Assembly (NCBI GenBank): GCA_038316335.1
Contig: JBBQAM010000018.1
Location: 1-64,000, forward strand
DNA from: JALHST01 sp038316335
GTDB taxonomy: Bacteria > Bacteroidota > Bacteroidia > Flavobacteriales > Flavobacteriaceae
DNA length: 64,000 bases
Reading direction: 5' to 3'
Below the pieces are notes generated by a model, which searched no databases, had not been told where the DNA came from, and saw only the letters and a program-made list of their open reading frames with translations. Position numbers and translations under genes: made by a program. This document shows positions 44,228 to 52,402 of this stretch, piece after piece. Position 1 is the stretch's first letter. Every line of letters starts with the position of its first letter.

Positions 44228-45502
44228 ATGAACATAGCGCTGTTACATGCGATTTTTCTTAAATTTCCAGAGGTGTGCACCGACACCCGGAAAATAACTC
44301 AGGACTGTATTTTCTTCGCCCTAAAAGGGGATTATTTTAACGGGAACGAATTTGCATCGGAAGCCCTCCGAAAGGGAGCCTCCCATGCCGTAATCGACGA
44401 TGCGGCATATGCAATATCAGAAAACTACATTTTGGTAGACGATGTGCTAATGGCGCTACAACAATTAGCCACCTACCATAGAAATCATCATAAGGCAAAG
44501 GTAATAGCCTTAACCGGCAGTAACGGAAAGACGACTACAAAAGAATTAATAAACGCCGTTCTTTCCAAGAAATATAATACGGTGGCCACAACCGGCAACC
44601 TCAACAACCATATCGGCGTGCCATTGACTTTATTGCGCATTCGTGCCGATACCGAAATTGCAGTAGTCGAAATGGGTGCCAATCACCTAAAGGAAATTGA
44701 ATTTTTATGTCAAATAGCCCAACCGGATTATGGGTACATAACGAATTTTGGAAAGGCACACTTAGAAGGATTTGGAGGTGAAGAAGGTGTCATAAAGGGA
44801 AAAAGTGAGCTTTATGATTATCTTATTACCCACGATAAGTCGATTTTCCTGAATGCCGATGACACCCGACAAAATGAGATAGTCGGGAACTATCGCAACA
44901 AATTCGGATTCGCTCAAGAAAAATCCCCGTATTATAAGATCCGATTTTTGGAAGCACAACCCTATGTGACGATCAAGGTTGAAGATATACGCATTCATTC
45001 CCACCTGATCGGTAGCTATAATAATACGAATTGTGGTGCTGCCATTCTCATCGGAATGTATTTTAATGTGCCGATATCCGAAATTAAAAATGCCATCGAA
45101 AATTATGTCCCAAATAATAATCGTTCACAAATCTTAGATAAAAATGGTTACCAAATCATATTAGATGCCTATAATGCGAACCCTTCAAGCATGAAGGCAG
45201 CCTTGGACAATTTCGCAATTATAAGGAACAACACAAAAATTGCCATTTTGGGCGATATGTTCGAATTGGGAAGCAGTGCGGCCAACGAACATCAGAAAAT
45301 TGCCGATTTGGCTGCAGAAATGAAATTGGATGAGGCAGTGTTGGTGGGGAAAAACTTTTTCGAGACAGATTCCAAGCTTAAAAAATTCGAATCCTTTGAC
45401 GCCCTTTCAAACTATCTCAAAGAAAACAAGTTACCTAAAGGCCTGGTGCTTATTAAAGGATCAAGGGGTATGGCACTCGAACGCGCATTAGAGCTGCTTT
45501 AA
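44228..45502 (+). CDS. murF: UDP-N-acetylmuramoyl-tripeptide--D-alanyl-D-alanine ligase (MurF)
   Basis: Last cytoplasmic Mur ligase, adding D-Ala-D-Ala to the peptidoglycan precursor. The 424-residue protein has the N-terminal substrate domain (TDTRKITQDCIFFALKG), the ATP-binding motif ALTGSNGKTTTKEL, VVEMGANHLKEIEFL, and the C-terminal DAYNANPSSMKAAL. It is a single gene between gldJ and the tRNA-Val region. A hairpin without a U-run (45529-45552) follows it. Confidence 0.96.
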   Translation: MNIALLHAIFLKFPEVCTDTRKITQDCIFFALKGDYFNGNEFASEALRKGASHAVIDDAAYAISENYILVDDVLMALQQLATYHRNHHKAKVIALTGSNGKTTTKELINAVLSKKYNTVATTGNLNNHIGVPLTLLRIRADTEIAVVEMGANHLKEIEFLCQIAQPDYGYITNFGKAHLEGFGGEEGVIKGKSELYDYLITHDKSIFLNADDTRQNEIVGNYRNKFGFAQEKSPYYKIRFLEAQPYVTIKVEDIRIHSHLIGSYNNTNCGAAILIGMYFNVPISEIKNAIENYVPNNNRSQILDKNGYQIILDAYNANPSSMKAALDNFAIIRNNTKIAILGDMFELGSSAANEHQKIADLAAEMKLDEAVLVGKNFFETDSKLKKFESFDALSNYLKENKLPKGLVLIKGSRGMALERALELL

Positions 45503-45528
45503 GGTGGCTTGGGCCAAGGAGGTGGTAC

Positions 45529-45552
45529 ATTACCAACGAATTCCTTGGTAAT
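45529..45552 (+). other. Hairpin downstream of murF
   Basis: ATTACCAA / TTGGTAAT with an eight-base loop, 27 bp after the murF stop. It lacks a U-run, so it may stabilise the 3' end rather than terminate. Confidence 0.35.
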
Positions 45553-45690
45553 GAGGCCCTATCGCCTATCAATCTAGCGTATGCCTCTCAAACCGATGAC
45601 CGAAAATACCATTGAATGGCAAGTATGGGATTTCGTATCGTAATCACTGCCCTGGGGCATCGGAGAGAACAATGACCCCACACGACCGAG

Positions 45691-45765
45691 TGGGATATAC
45701 TGGATTCGAACCAGTGACCTCTGCCCTGTCAAGGCAGCGCTCTAAACCAACTGAGCTAATATCCC
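45691..45765 (-). tRNA. tRNA-Val (anticodon GAC)
   Basis: 75 nt on the minus strand. The acceptor GGGATAT pairs with ATATCCC, with discriminator A. The D-arm is AGCTCAGTTGGTTTAGAGCG, the anticodon stem CTGCC/GGCAG has loop TTGACAG giving GAC, and the T-arm is CTGGTTCGAATCCAG. CCA is not encoded. It marks the left edge of the fucose-cluster region. Confidence 0.95.
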
Positions 45766-46135
45766 AAAATGGGTGCTAAGGTAAAACTTATTTTGGATTC
45801 CTAAAACTCCTTGAATTCCCTTTTGACCATTGTATAGATCACCCAGTGAATTAAATCGTCTAAAGCCCTAAGAAACAGCTCTAAAAAAACTGTGAGTCAC
45901 TGCCGATCCTTTCGCGGTTTTCATAAAAAAAATGCCTAATTTTATTAGGCACTAACGCTTTGGCATATTTTGATTAGCTTGAACAACCTTTTTTCGGAAG
46001 CATAAAAAGTACTTTGTGTCCTATTATTTTTAAGTTACATACCCTTTAAACCTATTGAATCCAAAAATCGATTACATCATAAAACTGAATAAAAAAAAGC
46101 AATTCGTATTTGAAAAAAGGTAGCTAAAGCATACC
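45766..46135. other. 370-bp region between tRNA-Val and the propeller gene
   Basis: No protein gene was found. It contains a strong minus-strand terminator (45925-45951) with no gene upstream of it on that strand, and must contain the promoter of the plus-strand gene at 46136. Confidence 0.5.
45925..45951 (-). terminator. Orphan minus-strand intrinsic terminator
   Basis: On the minus strand TGCCTAAT-AAA-ATTAGGCA (perfect eight-pair stem) is followed by eight T residues. The only DNA it could terminate on this strand, up to 46135 and beyond, carries plus-strand genes. It may end a small RNA or block antisense transcription. Confidence 0.7.
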
Positions 46136-47221
46136 ATGGCCATTAATTTAGAAGATATGTCAGGAAATCATAAAAAAAATCGCAGGGATTTCATAAAAAA
46201 ATCGTCATTACTTGTAGGTGCCGGACTATTGACACCGACACATACGTTCGGTATAACACATTCAATTAAAAATATGAAGGAAATCGTAGGTCACGGGGAT
46301 TTCAAGTATCGGGTCGATAAGGAATGGGGCGTTCAAGATCCGGCTAAAGTGCCCGTCAATGATTGCCATGAGATGGTATTTGATCAAAAGGGGCGAATCT
46401 TCCTTACCACTACCGGCGAGCACAATAATAATGTAATAATTTATGACAAATCGGGCAAAGTACTTGATTCTTGGGGAACAGAATTTCCAGGGGCGCATGG
46501 CCTGACCATATTCGGTGAGGGCATTGATCAATTCCTATTGATTACCGACCCTGAAACCCATACCGTGACAAAGACCGATTTGGCGGGTCGAAAATTATTG
46601 ACCATTGAAAGGCCAAAGGAGGTCGATGGCTATACAAGTGACGACCAATTCAAACCAACTGAAACCGCGGTTATGCCCAATGGTGATTTTTATATTGCTG
46701 ATGGCTATGGGCAAAATTTTATCATACATTACAACGAAAAAGGGGAATACCTAGGTCATTTTGGCGGAAGCGGCGAAGGCGACGCCCAATTTTCTTGTTG
46801 CCATGGTATCACCCTTGATACGCGAAATGCCAGCAACCCTACATTGCTGATCACATCAAGGGCCAAACAAGAATTCAAACGCTTCTCGCTGGCTGGCGAA
46901 CATCTTGAAACCATAAAATTGCCCGGTTGTTCGATTTGTAGACCTGTCATTCATGGTGAATATCTCTACTTTGCGGTAATTGTTACAAAATCTTGGGATA
47001 GCTACGACGGTATGCTCGCTGTTCTCGATAAAAACAATACCATTGTCTCTTTTCCTGGTGGAAGTGCGCCAAGCTATAGTGAAGGCCTTCTAACGGCCCC
47101 TGAATATGATGGAAAAACGTTCAGGAACCCGCACGATGTGTTGGTTGACAACGATGGTAATCTTTATATCCCACAATGGGCATCGGGAAAGACCTATCCT
47201 ATTAAATTACACCGTATTTAA
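46136..47221 (+). CDS. Tat-exported six-bladed beta-propeller (NHL-repeat) protein
   Basis: A 361-residue protein (or 354 if the ATG at 46157 is used) with a twin-arginine signal, NRRDFIKKSSLLVGAGLL, so it is folded before export. The rest consists of NHL-like beta-propeller repeats with recurring HEMVFDQKGRIFLTT, PNGDFYIADGYGQNFIIHY and NPHDVLVDNDGNLYIPQW elements. A cysteine group (SCCHG, CSIC) may bind a metal or form disulfides. The enzymatic role is not recognisable. Proteins of this fold include lactonases and lyases, so it could process a sugar-derived substrate outside the cytoplasm; this is inference from the fucose genes downstream. Confidence 0.75.
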   Translation: MAINLEDMSGNHKKNRRDFIKKSSLLVGAGLLTPTHTFGITHSIKNMKEIVGHGDFKYRVDKEWGVQDPAKVPVNDCHEMVFDQKGRIFLTTTGEHNNNVIIYDKSGKVLDSWGTEFPGAHGLTIFGEGIDQFLLITDPETHTVTKTDLAGRKLLTIERPKEVDGYTSDDQFKPTETAVMPNGDFYIADGYGQNFIIHYNEKGEYLGHFGGSGEGDAQFSCCHGITLDTRNASNPTLLITSRAKQEFKRFSLAGEHLETIKLPGCSICRPVIHGEYLYFAVIVTKSWDSYDGMLAVLDKNNTIVSFPGGSAPSYSEGLLTAPEYDGKTFRNPHDVLVDNDGNLYIPQWASGKTYPIKLHRI

Positions 47222-47379
47222 ATGTACCAAACCATTTCATGCTTTTAATTTAGGGCCATCGGCATTCCCGTCGGATTTATTTGTTTGATTCTTGGCCGAT
47301 TCATTAGGAAGCATGCGTTAAATCTGAAGCCTAGAATTCAAGCGAGTAGTTCATTAAAATTTTCATATTTACGCCATTG

Positions 47380-47410
47380 TTGGCAAGAATAAAAATTAAT
47401 TGTATCTTCT
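47380..47410 (+). promoter_or_regulatory. Candidate promoter of the fucose operon
   Basis: TTG, 20 bases, TATCTTCT: the Bacteroidota layout with imperfect -7, 51 bases upstream of the PfkB gene. It suggests the operon from 47462 on has its own start, separate from the propeller gene. Confidence 0.4.
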
Positions 47411-47461
47411 TCAACCGAACCGAAACCATATTTCCAAGTATACATTAAGATATTGTGAACC

Positions 47462-48445
47462 ATGTCAAAATATAACGTGGCCGTCTTAGGGCCAATTCCA
47501 AGAGACCATATTACCACGCATCATGGCGAGGTTATTGAAAAATATGGATGTGCAACCCACACAGCTATAGGGCTTTCCAAACTTTTGGGCGATGAAGGAA
47601 CGGTATTCCTAGTCTCGCATGTTCGAAAAAAGGACGAAAAAGCCATAAAGGAGTTATTGGCTCGCTATGAAAATATCAATGTTGATCATATCACTTCTGA
47701 TGAAGATCAAGGCGATGTCATACGCCTTAAATTTATAGACCAAAATAATCGGCTTGAAAAGCAGACCGGATTTATGAATCCGATCATACCTAAAGATATT
47801 GAGAAGCTCTTGCATTGCGATGTCTTTGTATGCGTACCCATAACTGATTACGAAGTTCCTCTCGAAACGCTTAAGTATATCAAACAAAATAGTGAGGGGA
47901 CAATTATATTCGATGCGCATGGGCCAACCAATACAGTAACCATGACGGGAGACCGTCTTATAAAATTTTGGATAGACCGGGATCAATGGCTCCCCTTTAT
48001 CGATGTGCTCAAAATGAATTTAGAAGAATCTAAATGCTGCTGGTTCGAAAAAGAATATCATCCAGAACACCTTTTCCATACCAACGACGAAAGTACCGAT
48101 CATCTCCCCGATTTTGCCGCCCATGCCCTTCAAAAAGGTATAAAATCATTGATTGTCACCTTAGATTCTAAAGGGGGGGTGGTATTCTTTCTAAAGGAGG
48201 GTCAGCCTTATCAAGAAATGGTGAAATCGATAAAAGTGGAAAATGTGGTCGACACCACTGGATGTGGGGACTCGTTTGCCGGAGGATTGGGATACGGACT
48301 TTTAAAAGACCGTACCAATTATCTAACGGCAGTCAAATACGCCAACGCCTTGGGGGCACAACGTACGCAAGGCCGGGATTTTGAAGTTTTTAAATCAATA
48401 GATGAAACCAACGAAATGATATTAAAAACATATGGCATACTTTGA
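47462..48445 (+). CDS. PfkB-family carbohydrate kinase
   Basis: A 327-residue sugar or nucleoside kinase of the ribokinase/PfkB family. The C-terminal signature DTTGCGDSFAGG has the catalytic aspartate and anion hole (a Cys replaces the common Ala in GAGD). The N-terminal glycine-rich region is YNVAVLGPIPRDHI. The substrate is unknown. A kinase is unexpected next to a non-phosphorylated fucose route, where no step needs one, so it may act on a related sugar acid or a side product. It is first in the run of plus-strand genes 47462-53725 with short spacings. Confidence 0.85.
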   Translation: MSKYNVAVLGPIPRDHITTHHGEVIEKYGCATHTAIGLSKLLGDEGTVFLVSHVRKKDEKAIKELLARYENINVDHITSDEDQGDVIRLKFIDQNNRLEKQTGFMNPIIPKDIEKLLHCDVFVCVPITDYEVPLETLKYIKQNSEGTIIFDAHGPTNTVTMTGDRLIKFWIDRDQWLPFIDVLKMNLEESKCCWFEKEYHPEHLFHTNDESTDHLPDFAAHALQKGIKSLIVTLDSKGGVVFFLKEGQPYQEMVKSIKVENVVDTTGCGDSFAGGLGYGLLKDRTNYLTAVKYANALGAQRTQGRDFEVFKSIDETNEMILKTYGIL

Positions 48446-48490
48446 TATCATTTAACCATTTCAATTTCGATTGTTAACTTCATTCCATTA

Positions 48491-49795
48491 ATGGCCAATT
48501 ACACTACAATTACCGAAATAGAGGTTAAAGATATTCGCTTTCCCACAAGTAGAACGCTTGATGGGTCTGACGCCATGAATCCCGATCCAGATTATTCGGC
48601 TGCCTATGTTATCTTAAAGACTTCCCATCCTATGGGCTTTGAAGGCCACGGCTTAACTTTTACGATTGGCCGGGGCAATGAGTTATGCGTTGCTGCTATA
48701 AAAACCGTTTCCCAACTTGTCATTGGAAAAACCTTAGAAAGTTTTACCGACAATATGGCCGATTTTTGGAGAATGATTACTGGGGATAGCCAGTTGCGCT
48801 GGCTAGGTCCCGAAAAAGGGGTCATCCATTTGGCGACAGCAGCTATCGTTAATGCCGTTTGGGACCTTTATGCCAAAGTAGCCGGGAAACCATTGTGGCA
48901 ACTTTTAGCGGATATGTCACCTGAAAAATTGGTCTCCTGCATCGATTTCACGTACATCACTGATGCCATTACCGATGTAGAAGCTCTTGCCCTATTAAAA
49001 CAAAAAGAAAGCTCAAAACAAGAGCGCTTGGTTCGATTAATGGACCGAGGATACCCCGCATATACCACCTCGGCAGGCTGGTTAGGGTATTCCGATGAAA
49101 AGATGAGACGACTGTGCAAAGAGGCCAAAAATGCAGGTTTCGACCATTTAAAAATAAAAGTCGGCTCGGATATCAAGGACGATATGCGACGTTCCCAAAT
49201 AATCAGGGAAGAAATTGGCCCTAACGTGAGGTTGATGATGGATGCCAACCAAAAATGGGATGTTGATGAAGCGATCTCGAATATGGCCCAATTGGCGGCA
49301 TTTGACCCATGGTGGATCGAAGAACCAACAAGTCCGGATGATATTTTGGGCCATGCCAAAATAGCCAAGGCGATATATCCCATTAAGGTCGCAACTGGGG
49401 AGCATTGTCAAAATCGAATCATGTTCAAACAGTTTATGCAAGCCCAGGCAATTGGGATCTGTCAAATCGATAGTTGTAGGGTGGGCGGCGTAAATGAACT
49501 ATTGGCCATCTTATTGATGGCTGCCAAATTTGATATTCCTGTTTGTCCCCATGCCGGTGGCGTGGGTCTTTGCGAATATGTCCAACACATATCGATGTTC
49601 GACTATATCGCTGTAAGTGGTTCCTTGGAAAATAGAATAATAGAATATGTAGATCACCTGCACGAGCATTTTTATGATCCCGTGATACTAAAAAATGGGG
49701 CCTATATGCCCCCCAAAATGCCTGGATACAGTATAACTATGAAACCAACGTCATTGAAGGATTATAGTTTTCCCGATGGAAGGATATGGAAATAG
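48491..49795 (+). CDS. L-fuconate dehydratase (enolase superfamily)
   Basis: Dehydrates L-fuconate to 2-keto-3-deoxy-L-fuconate. The 434-residue protein matches the FucD/ENOSF1 group throughout the N-terminus (DIRFPTSRTLDGSDAMNPD, GHGLTFTIGRGNE). Catalytic residues are intact: Lys221 and Lys223 in KIKVG, metal ligands Asp251, Glu277 and Glu304 (DANQKWD, WIEEP, TGEHC), and His354 in CPHAGG. These are each offset by three from the positions I recall for the Xanthomonas enzyme. It is the most specific pathway marker of the cluster. Confidence 0.93.
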   Translation: MANYTTITEIEVKDIRFPTSRTLDGSDAMNPDPDYSAAYVILKTSHPMGFEGHGLTFTIGRGNELCVAAIKTVSQLVIGKTLESFTDNMADFWRMITGDSQLRWLGPEKGVIHLATAAIVNAVWDLYAKVAGKPLWQLLADMSPEKLVSCIDFTYITDAITDVEALALLKQKESSKQERLVRLMDRGYPAYTTSAGWLGYSDEKMRRLCKEAKNAGFDHLKIKVGSDIKDDMRRSQIIREEIGPNVRLMMDANQKWDVDEAISNMAQLAAFDPWWIEEPTSPDDILGHAKIAKAIYPIKVATGEHCQNRIMFKQFMQAQAIGICQIDSCRVGGVNELLAILLMAAKFDIPVCPHAGGVGLCEYVQHISMFDYIAVSGSLENRIIEYVDHLHEHFYDPVILKNGAYMPPKMPGYSITMKPTSLKDYSFPDGRIWK

Positions 49796-49889
49796 GATAT
49801 ATCTTCATTCACCTTAAAAGAAAGTTGAGCACTAAATTTTTAGGAAATATCCAACAGGTCAATTTCGAATAACGCTTAAACTGGTATTG

Positions 49890-50663
49890 ATGAAATTTAA
49901 TCTAAAAGGTAAAACGGCCATCGTAACGGGTGGTGGAAGTGGAATAGGCAAAGCAATTTCGCTGGCACTCAGTGAAAACGGCGCCCTGGTTCATATTATG
50001 GAACTCAAATCGGAATTTGCACAAACTACCCTTGACCAAATTACATCGAAGGGGGGCAGTGCTAAAATATACCAATGCAATGTTGCCGACCAGAATCAGG
50101 TAAAAAAAGTCATCGAAAAAATAGCCGATGGTAGTAACATAGACATTCTGATCAATAATGCTGGGATAGCCCATATTGGCACTGCCGAAAATACCCAAGA
50201 AGCTGATTTTGACAAAATATTCAATGTGAACGTCAAAGGAGTATATAATTGTATGCACTCGGCAATTCCTTTTATGAAAACGAACGGGGGCGTCATTCTC
50301 AATATGGCCTCGGTAGCCGCTACGGTAGGCATTAGCGATCGTTTTGCCTATTCAATGTCAAAAGGGGCCACATTGACCATGACCTATTCTGTTGCCAAGG
50401 ATTATGTCGGATTTGGTATTCGCTGCAATAGTATTTCCCCGGGGCGGGTACATACCCCATTTGTAGATGGCTTTATCAGCAAAAATTATCCAGGTAGGGA
50501 AAAAGAAATGTTCGACAAGCTATCAAAAACCCAGCCTATAGGTAGGATGGGCACTCCCGAAGAAATTGGAAACTTAGCATTATATTTATGTTCCGATGAG
50601 GCTTCGTTTATCACGGGAACCGATTTCCCCATCGATGGCGGATATATAAAATTGAACAGTTGA
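49890..50663 (+). CDS. SDR oxidoreductase, probable 2-keto-3-deoxy-L-fuconate dehydrogenase
   Basis: A 257-residue short-chain dehydrogenase with the cofactor motif TGGGSGIGKA, NNAG, Ser in NMASVA and the YSMSKG catalytic pair, ending with the standard IDGGY. Its place between the fuconate dehydratase and the FAH-family hydrolase suits oxidation of 2-keto-3-deoxy-L-fuconate to the 2,4-diketo form; this is inferred from gene order. The ATG at 49890 was chosen over an adjacent TTG at 49887. Confidence 0.85.
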   Translation: MKFNLKGKTAIVTGGGSGIGKAISLALSENGALVHIMELKSEFAQTTLDQITSKGGSAKIYQCNVADQNQVKKVIEKIADGSNIDILINNAGIAHIGTAENTQEADFDKIFNVNVKGVYNCMHSAIPFMKTNGGVILNMASVAATVGISDRFAYSMSKGATLTMTYSVAKDYVGFGIRCNSISPGRVHTPFVDGFISKNYPGREKEMFDKLSKTQPIGRMGTPEEIGNLALYLCSDEASFITGTDFPIDGGYIKLNS

Positions 50664-50741
50664 AAGTGCCTCGAGCGTTTGGGAATATATATCCCGAACA
50701 TCTTTAGGCTCGCTATTTAATAACAAGATAAAAGATTAAAA

Positions 50742-51596
50742 ATGAAATTAATTCGATTCGGAAAGTTGGGTAGCGAAAAGCCTGGAATTCAATTAAGTGA
50801 TGGTTCAAGATTGGATGTATCCGCATTTGTTCCAGACTATAACGAAGATTTCCTCGGAACTGGCGGAATCGATAAATTGAAGGAATGGTTGAACCAGAAT
50901 ATGTCAAAATGCCCGCGAGTTCCTAACAATGTTCGCTTGGGACCGCCAATTTCAAGACCTTCGAAATTGGTTTGCGTTGGTCTTAACTATGCCCAGCACG
51001 CCGCTGAAAGCGGGATGAAGCTTCCTTCAGAACCCGTATTATTCTTTAAATCAACAACGGCGATTATCGGACCGAACGACGATATCATAATTCCAAAAAA
51101 CAGCACAAAAACCGATTGGGAAGTTGAATTGGCCGTCGTTGTGGGAAAAAGGGCCTCCTATGTGAGCAAGGAGCAGGCCATGGATTTTGTCTGCGGATAT
51201 GTTCTGCATAACGATGTGAGCGAACGGGCCTTTCAATTGGAACGAGAAGGACAATGGGTAAAGGGCAAGAGCTGTGATACATTTGCCCCAATAGGTCCGT
51301 TTTTAGCAACCAAAGAGGAAATTCCGGATCCACATCAGCTAAATCTTTGGCTTACGTTGAATGGAGAGACCATGCAAAATAGCAATACCTCTGATTTCGT
51401 TTTCAACATTCCAGAGGTGGTAAGTTATATAAGTCAATTCATGACCCTACTACCAGGTGATATTATTTCTACCGGAACACCCTTTGGCGTAGGACTCGGG
51501 ATGAATCCTCCTACATATCTAAAGGATGGGGATGTTGTTGAATTGGGCATTGAAGGGCTAGGAACTGCCAAACAACATGTAAAATCCTATAGTTAA
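50742..51596 (+). CDS. Fumarylacetoacetate hydrolase-family enzyme, probable 2,4-diketo-3-deoxy-L-fuconate hydrolase
   Basis: A 284-residue FAH-family protein. The metal-binding core is visible: VGLNYAQHAAESG, DWEVELAVVVGKRA, GYVLHNDVSERAFQ, GKSCDTFAPIGPF and STGTPFGVGLGMNPP. In the non-phosphorylated fucose route a member of this family cleaves 2,4-diketo-3-deoxy-L-fuconate to pyruvate and L-lactate. The neighbouring dehydratase and dehydrogenases support that reading, while ureidoglycolate or other keto-acid hydrolase activity cannot be excluded. Confidence 0.87.
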   Translation: MKLIRFGKLGSEKPGIQLSDGSRLDVSAFVPDYNEDFLGTGGIDKLKEWLNQNMSKCPRVPNNVRLGPPISRPSKLVCVGLNYAQHAAESGMKLPSEPVLFFKSTTAIIGPNDDIIIPKNSTKTDWEVELAVVVGKRASYVSKEQAMDFVCGYVLHNDVSERAFQLEREGQWVKGKSCDTFAPIGPFLATKEEIPDPHQLNLWLTLNGETMQNSNTSDFVFNIPEVVSYISQFMTLLPGDIISTGTPFGVGLGMNPPTYLKDGDVVELGIEGLGTAKQHVKSYS

Positions 51597-51607
51597 ATAG
51601 CGTATTA

Positions 51608-52387
51608 GTGGACCTGCAACTAAAAGACAAAGTAATAATAGTGACGGGCGGTTCCAAAGGTATCGGCAATGGAATCTGCAAAGTACTGGCCCAGGAAGGA
51701 GCAATTCCTGTAATTGTAGGTAGAAACGTAAAAAATATCGAAGATGCCGTACAGGAAATCGAAGTTACCGGCAAGAGGGCATTTTATGCAATTGCCGAAC
51801 TAACGGATCCCAATCAATGCGAAGCGGCGGTTCAAAAAACGTTGAATGAATTTGGTGTTATTGATGGCTTGGTCAACAATGCCGGCGTAAACGATGGAAT
51901 TGGTCTCGAGCTGGGTAACCATGTTGATTTTCTTGCATCGATCAATCGTAACCTCACTCATTATTACTTGATGGCACACCATTGCCTCCCGGCCTTGAAA
52001 CAAAGTAGAGGTGCTATTGTAAATATAGGGTCGAAGACGGCCGTAACAGGACAAGGAGGTACTTCCGGCTATGCTTCCGCCAATGGTGGACGCAATGCCT
52101 TGACACGTGAATGGGCCGTTGAATTGTTGCCTTATTCAATTCGTGTAAATTCAGTAATCGTGGCCGAATGTTTTACCCCATTGTACGCGCGATGGATCGG
52201 TACATTTTCTGATCCGGAAAAAAAACTAAAAGAAATCACCGCAAAGATTCCCTTAGAAAATCGCATGACTACCGCCGAAGAAATTGCCAATATGGTAGTG
52301 TTCTTGTTGTCAGGAAGATCCAGTCATACCACGGGTCAATTGATTTATGTCGATGGAGGATATACGCATTTAGATCGTGCCTTATAA
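51608..52387 (+). CDS. SDR oxidoreductase, probable L-fucose dehydrogenase
   Basis: A 259-residue short-chain dehydrogenase starting at GTG, 11 bp after the FAH gene. It has TGGSKGIGNG, NNAGVNDG, the Ser in NIGSKTAVTGQGGTSGYASANGG, and a terminal VDGGY. The usual YxxxK is present as YASANGG, so the lysine is replaced by Gly at the expected +4 position (Tyr-Ala-Ser-Ala-Asn), which is unusual. It is assigned to the first step (L-fucose to L-fuconolactone) only because the other SDR better suits the later step; the roles could be reversed. Confidence 0.75.
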   Translation: MDLQLKDKVIIVTGGSKGIGNGICKVLAQEGAIPVIVGRNVKNIEDAVQEIEVTGKRAFYAIAELTDPNQCEAAVQKTLNEFGVIDGLVNNAGVNDGIGLELGNHVDFLASINRNLTHYYLMAHHCLPALKQSRGAIVNIGSKTAVTGQGGTSGYASANGGRNALTREWAVELLPYSIRVNSVIVAECFTPLYARWIGTFSDPEKKLKEITAKIPLENRMTTAEEIANMVVFLLSGRSSHTTGQLIYVDGGYTHLDRAL

Positions 52388-52402
52388 ATAGATACTACTT
52401 TG

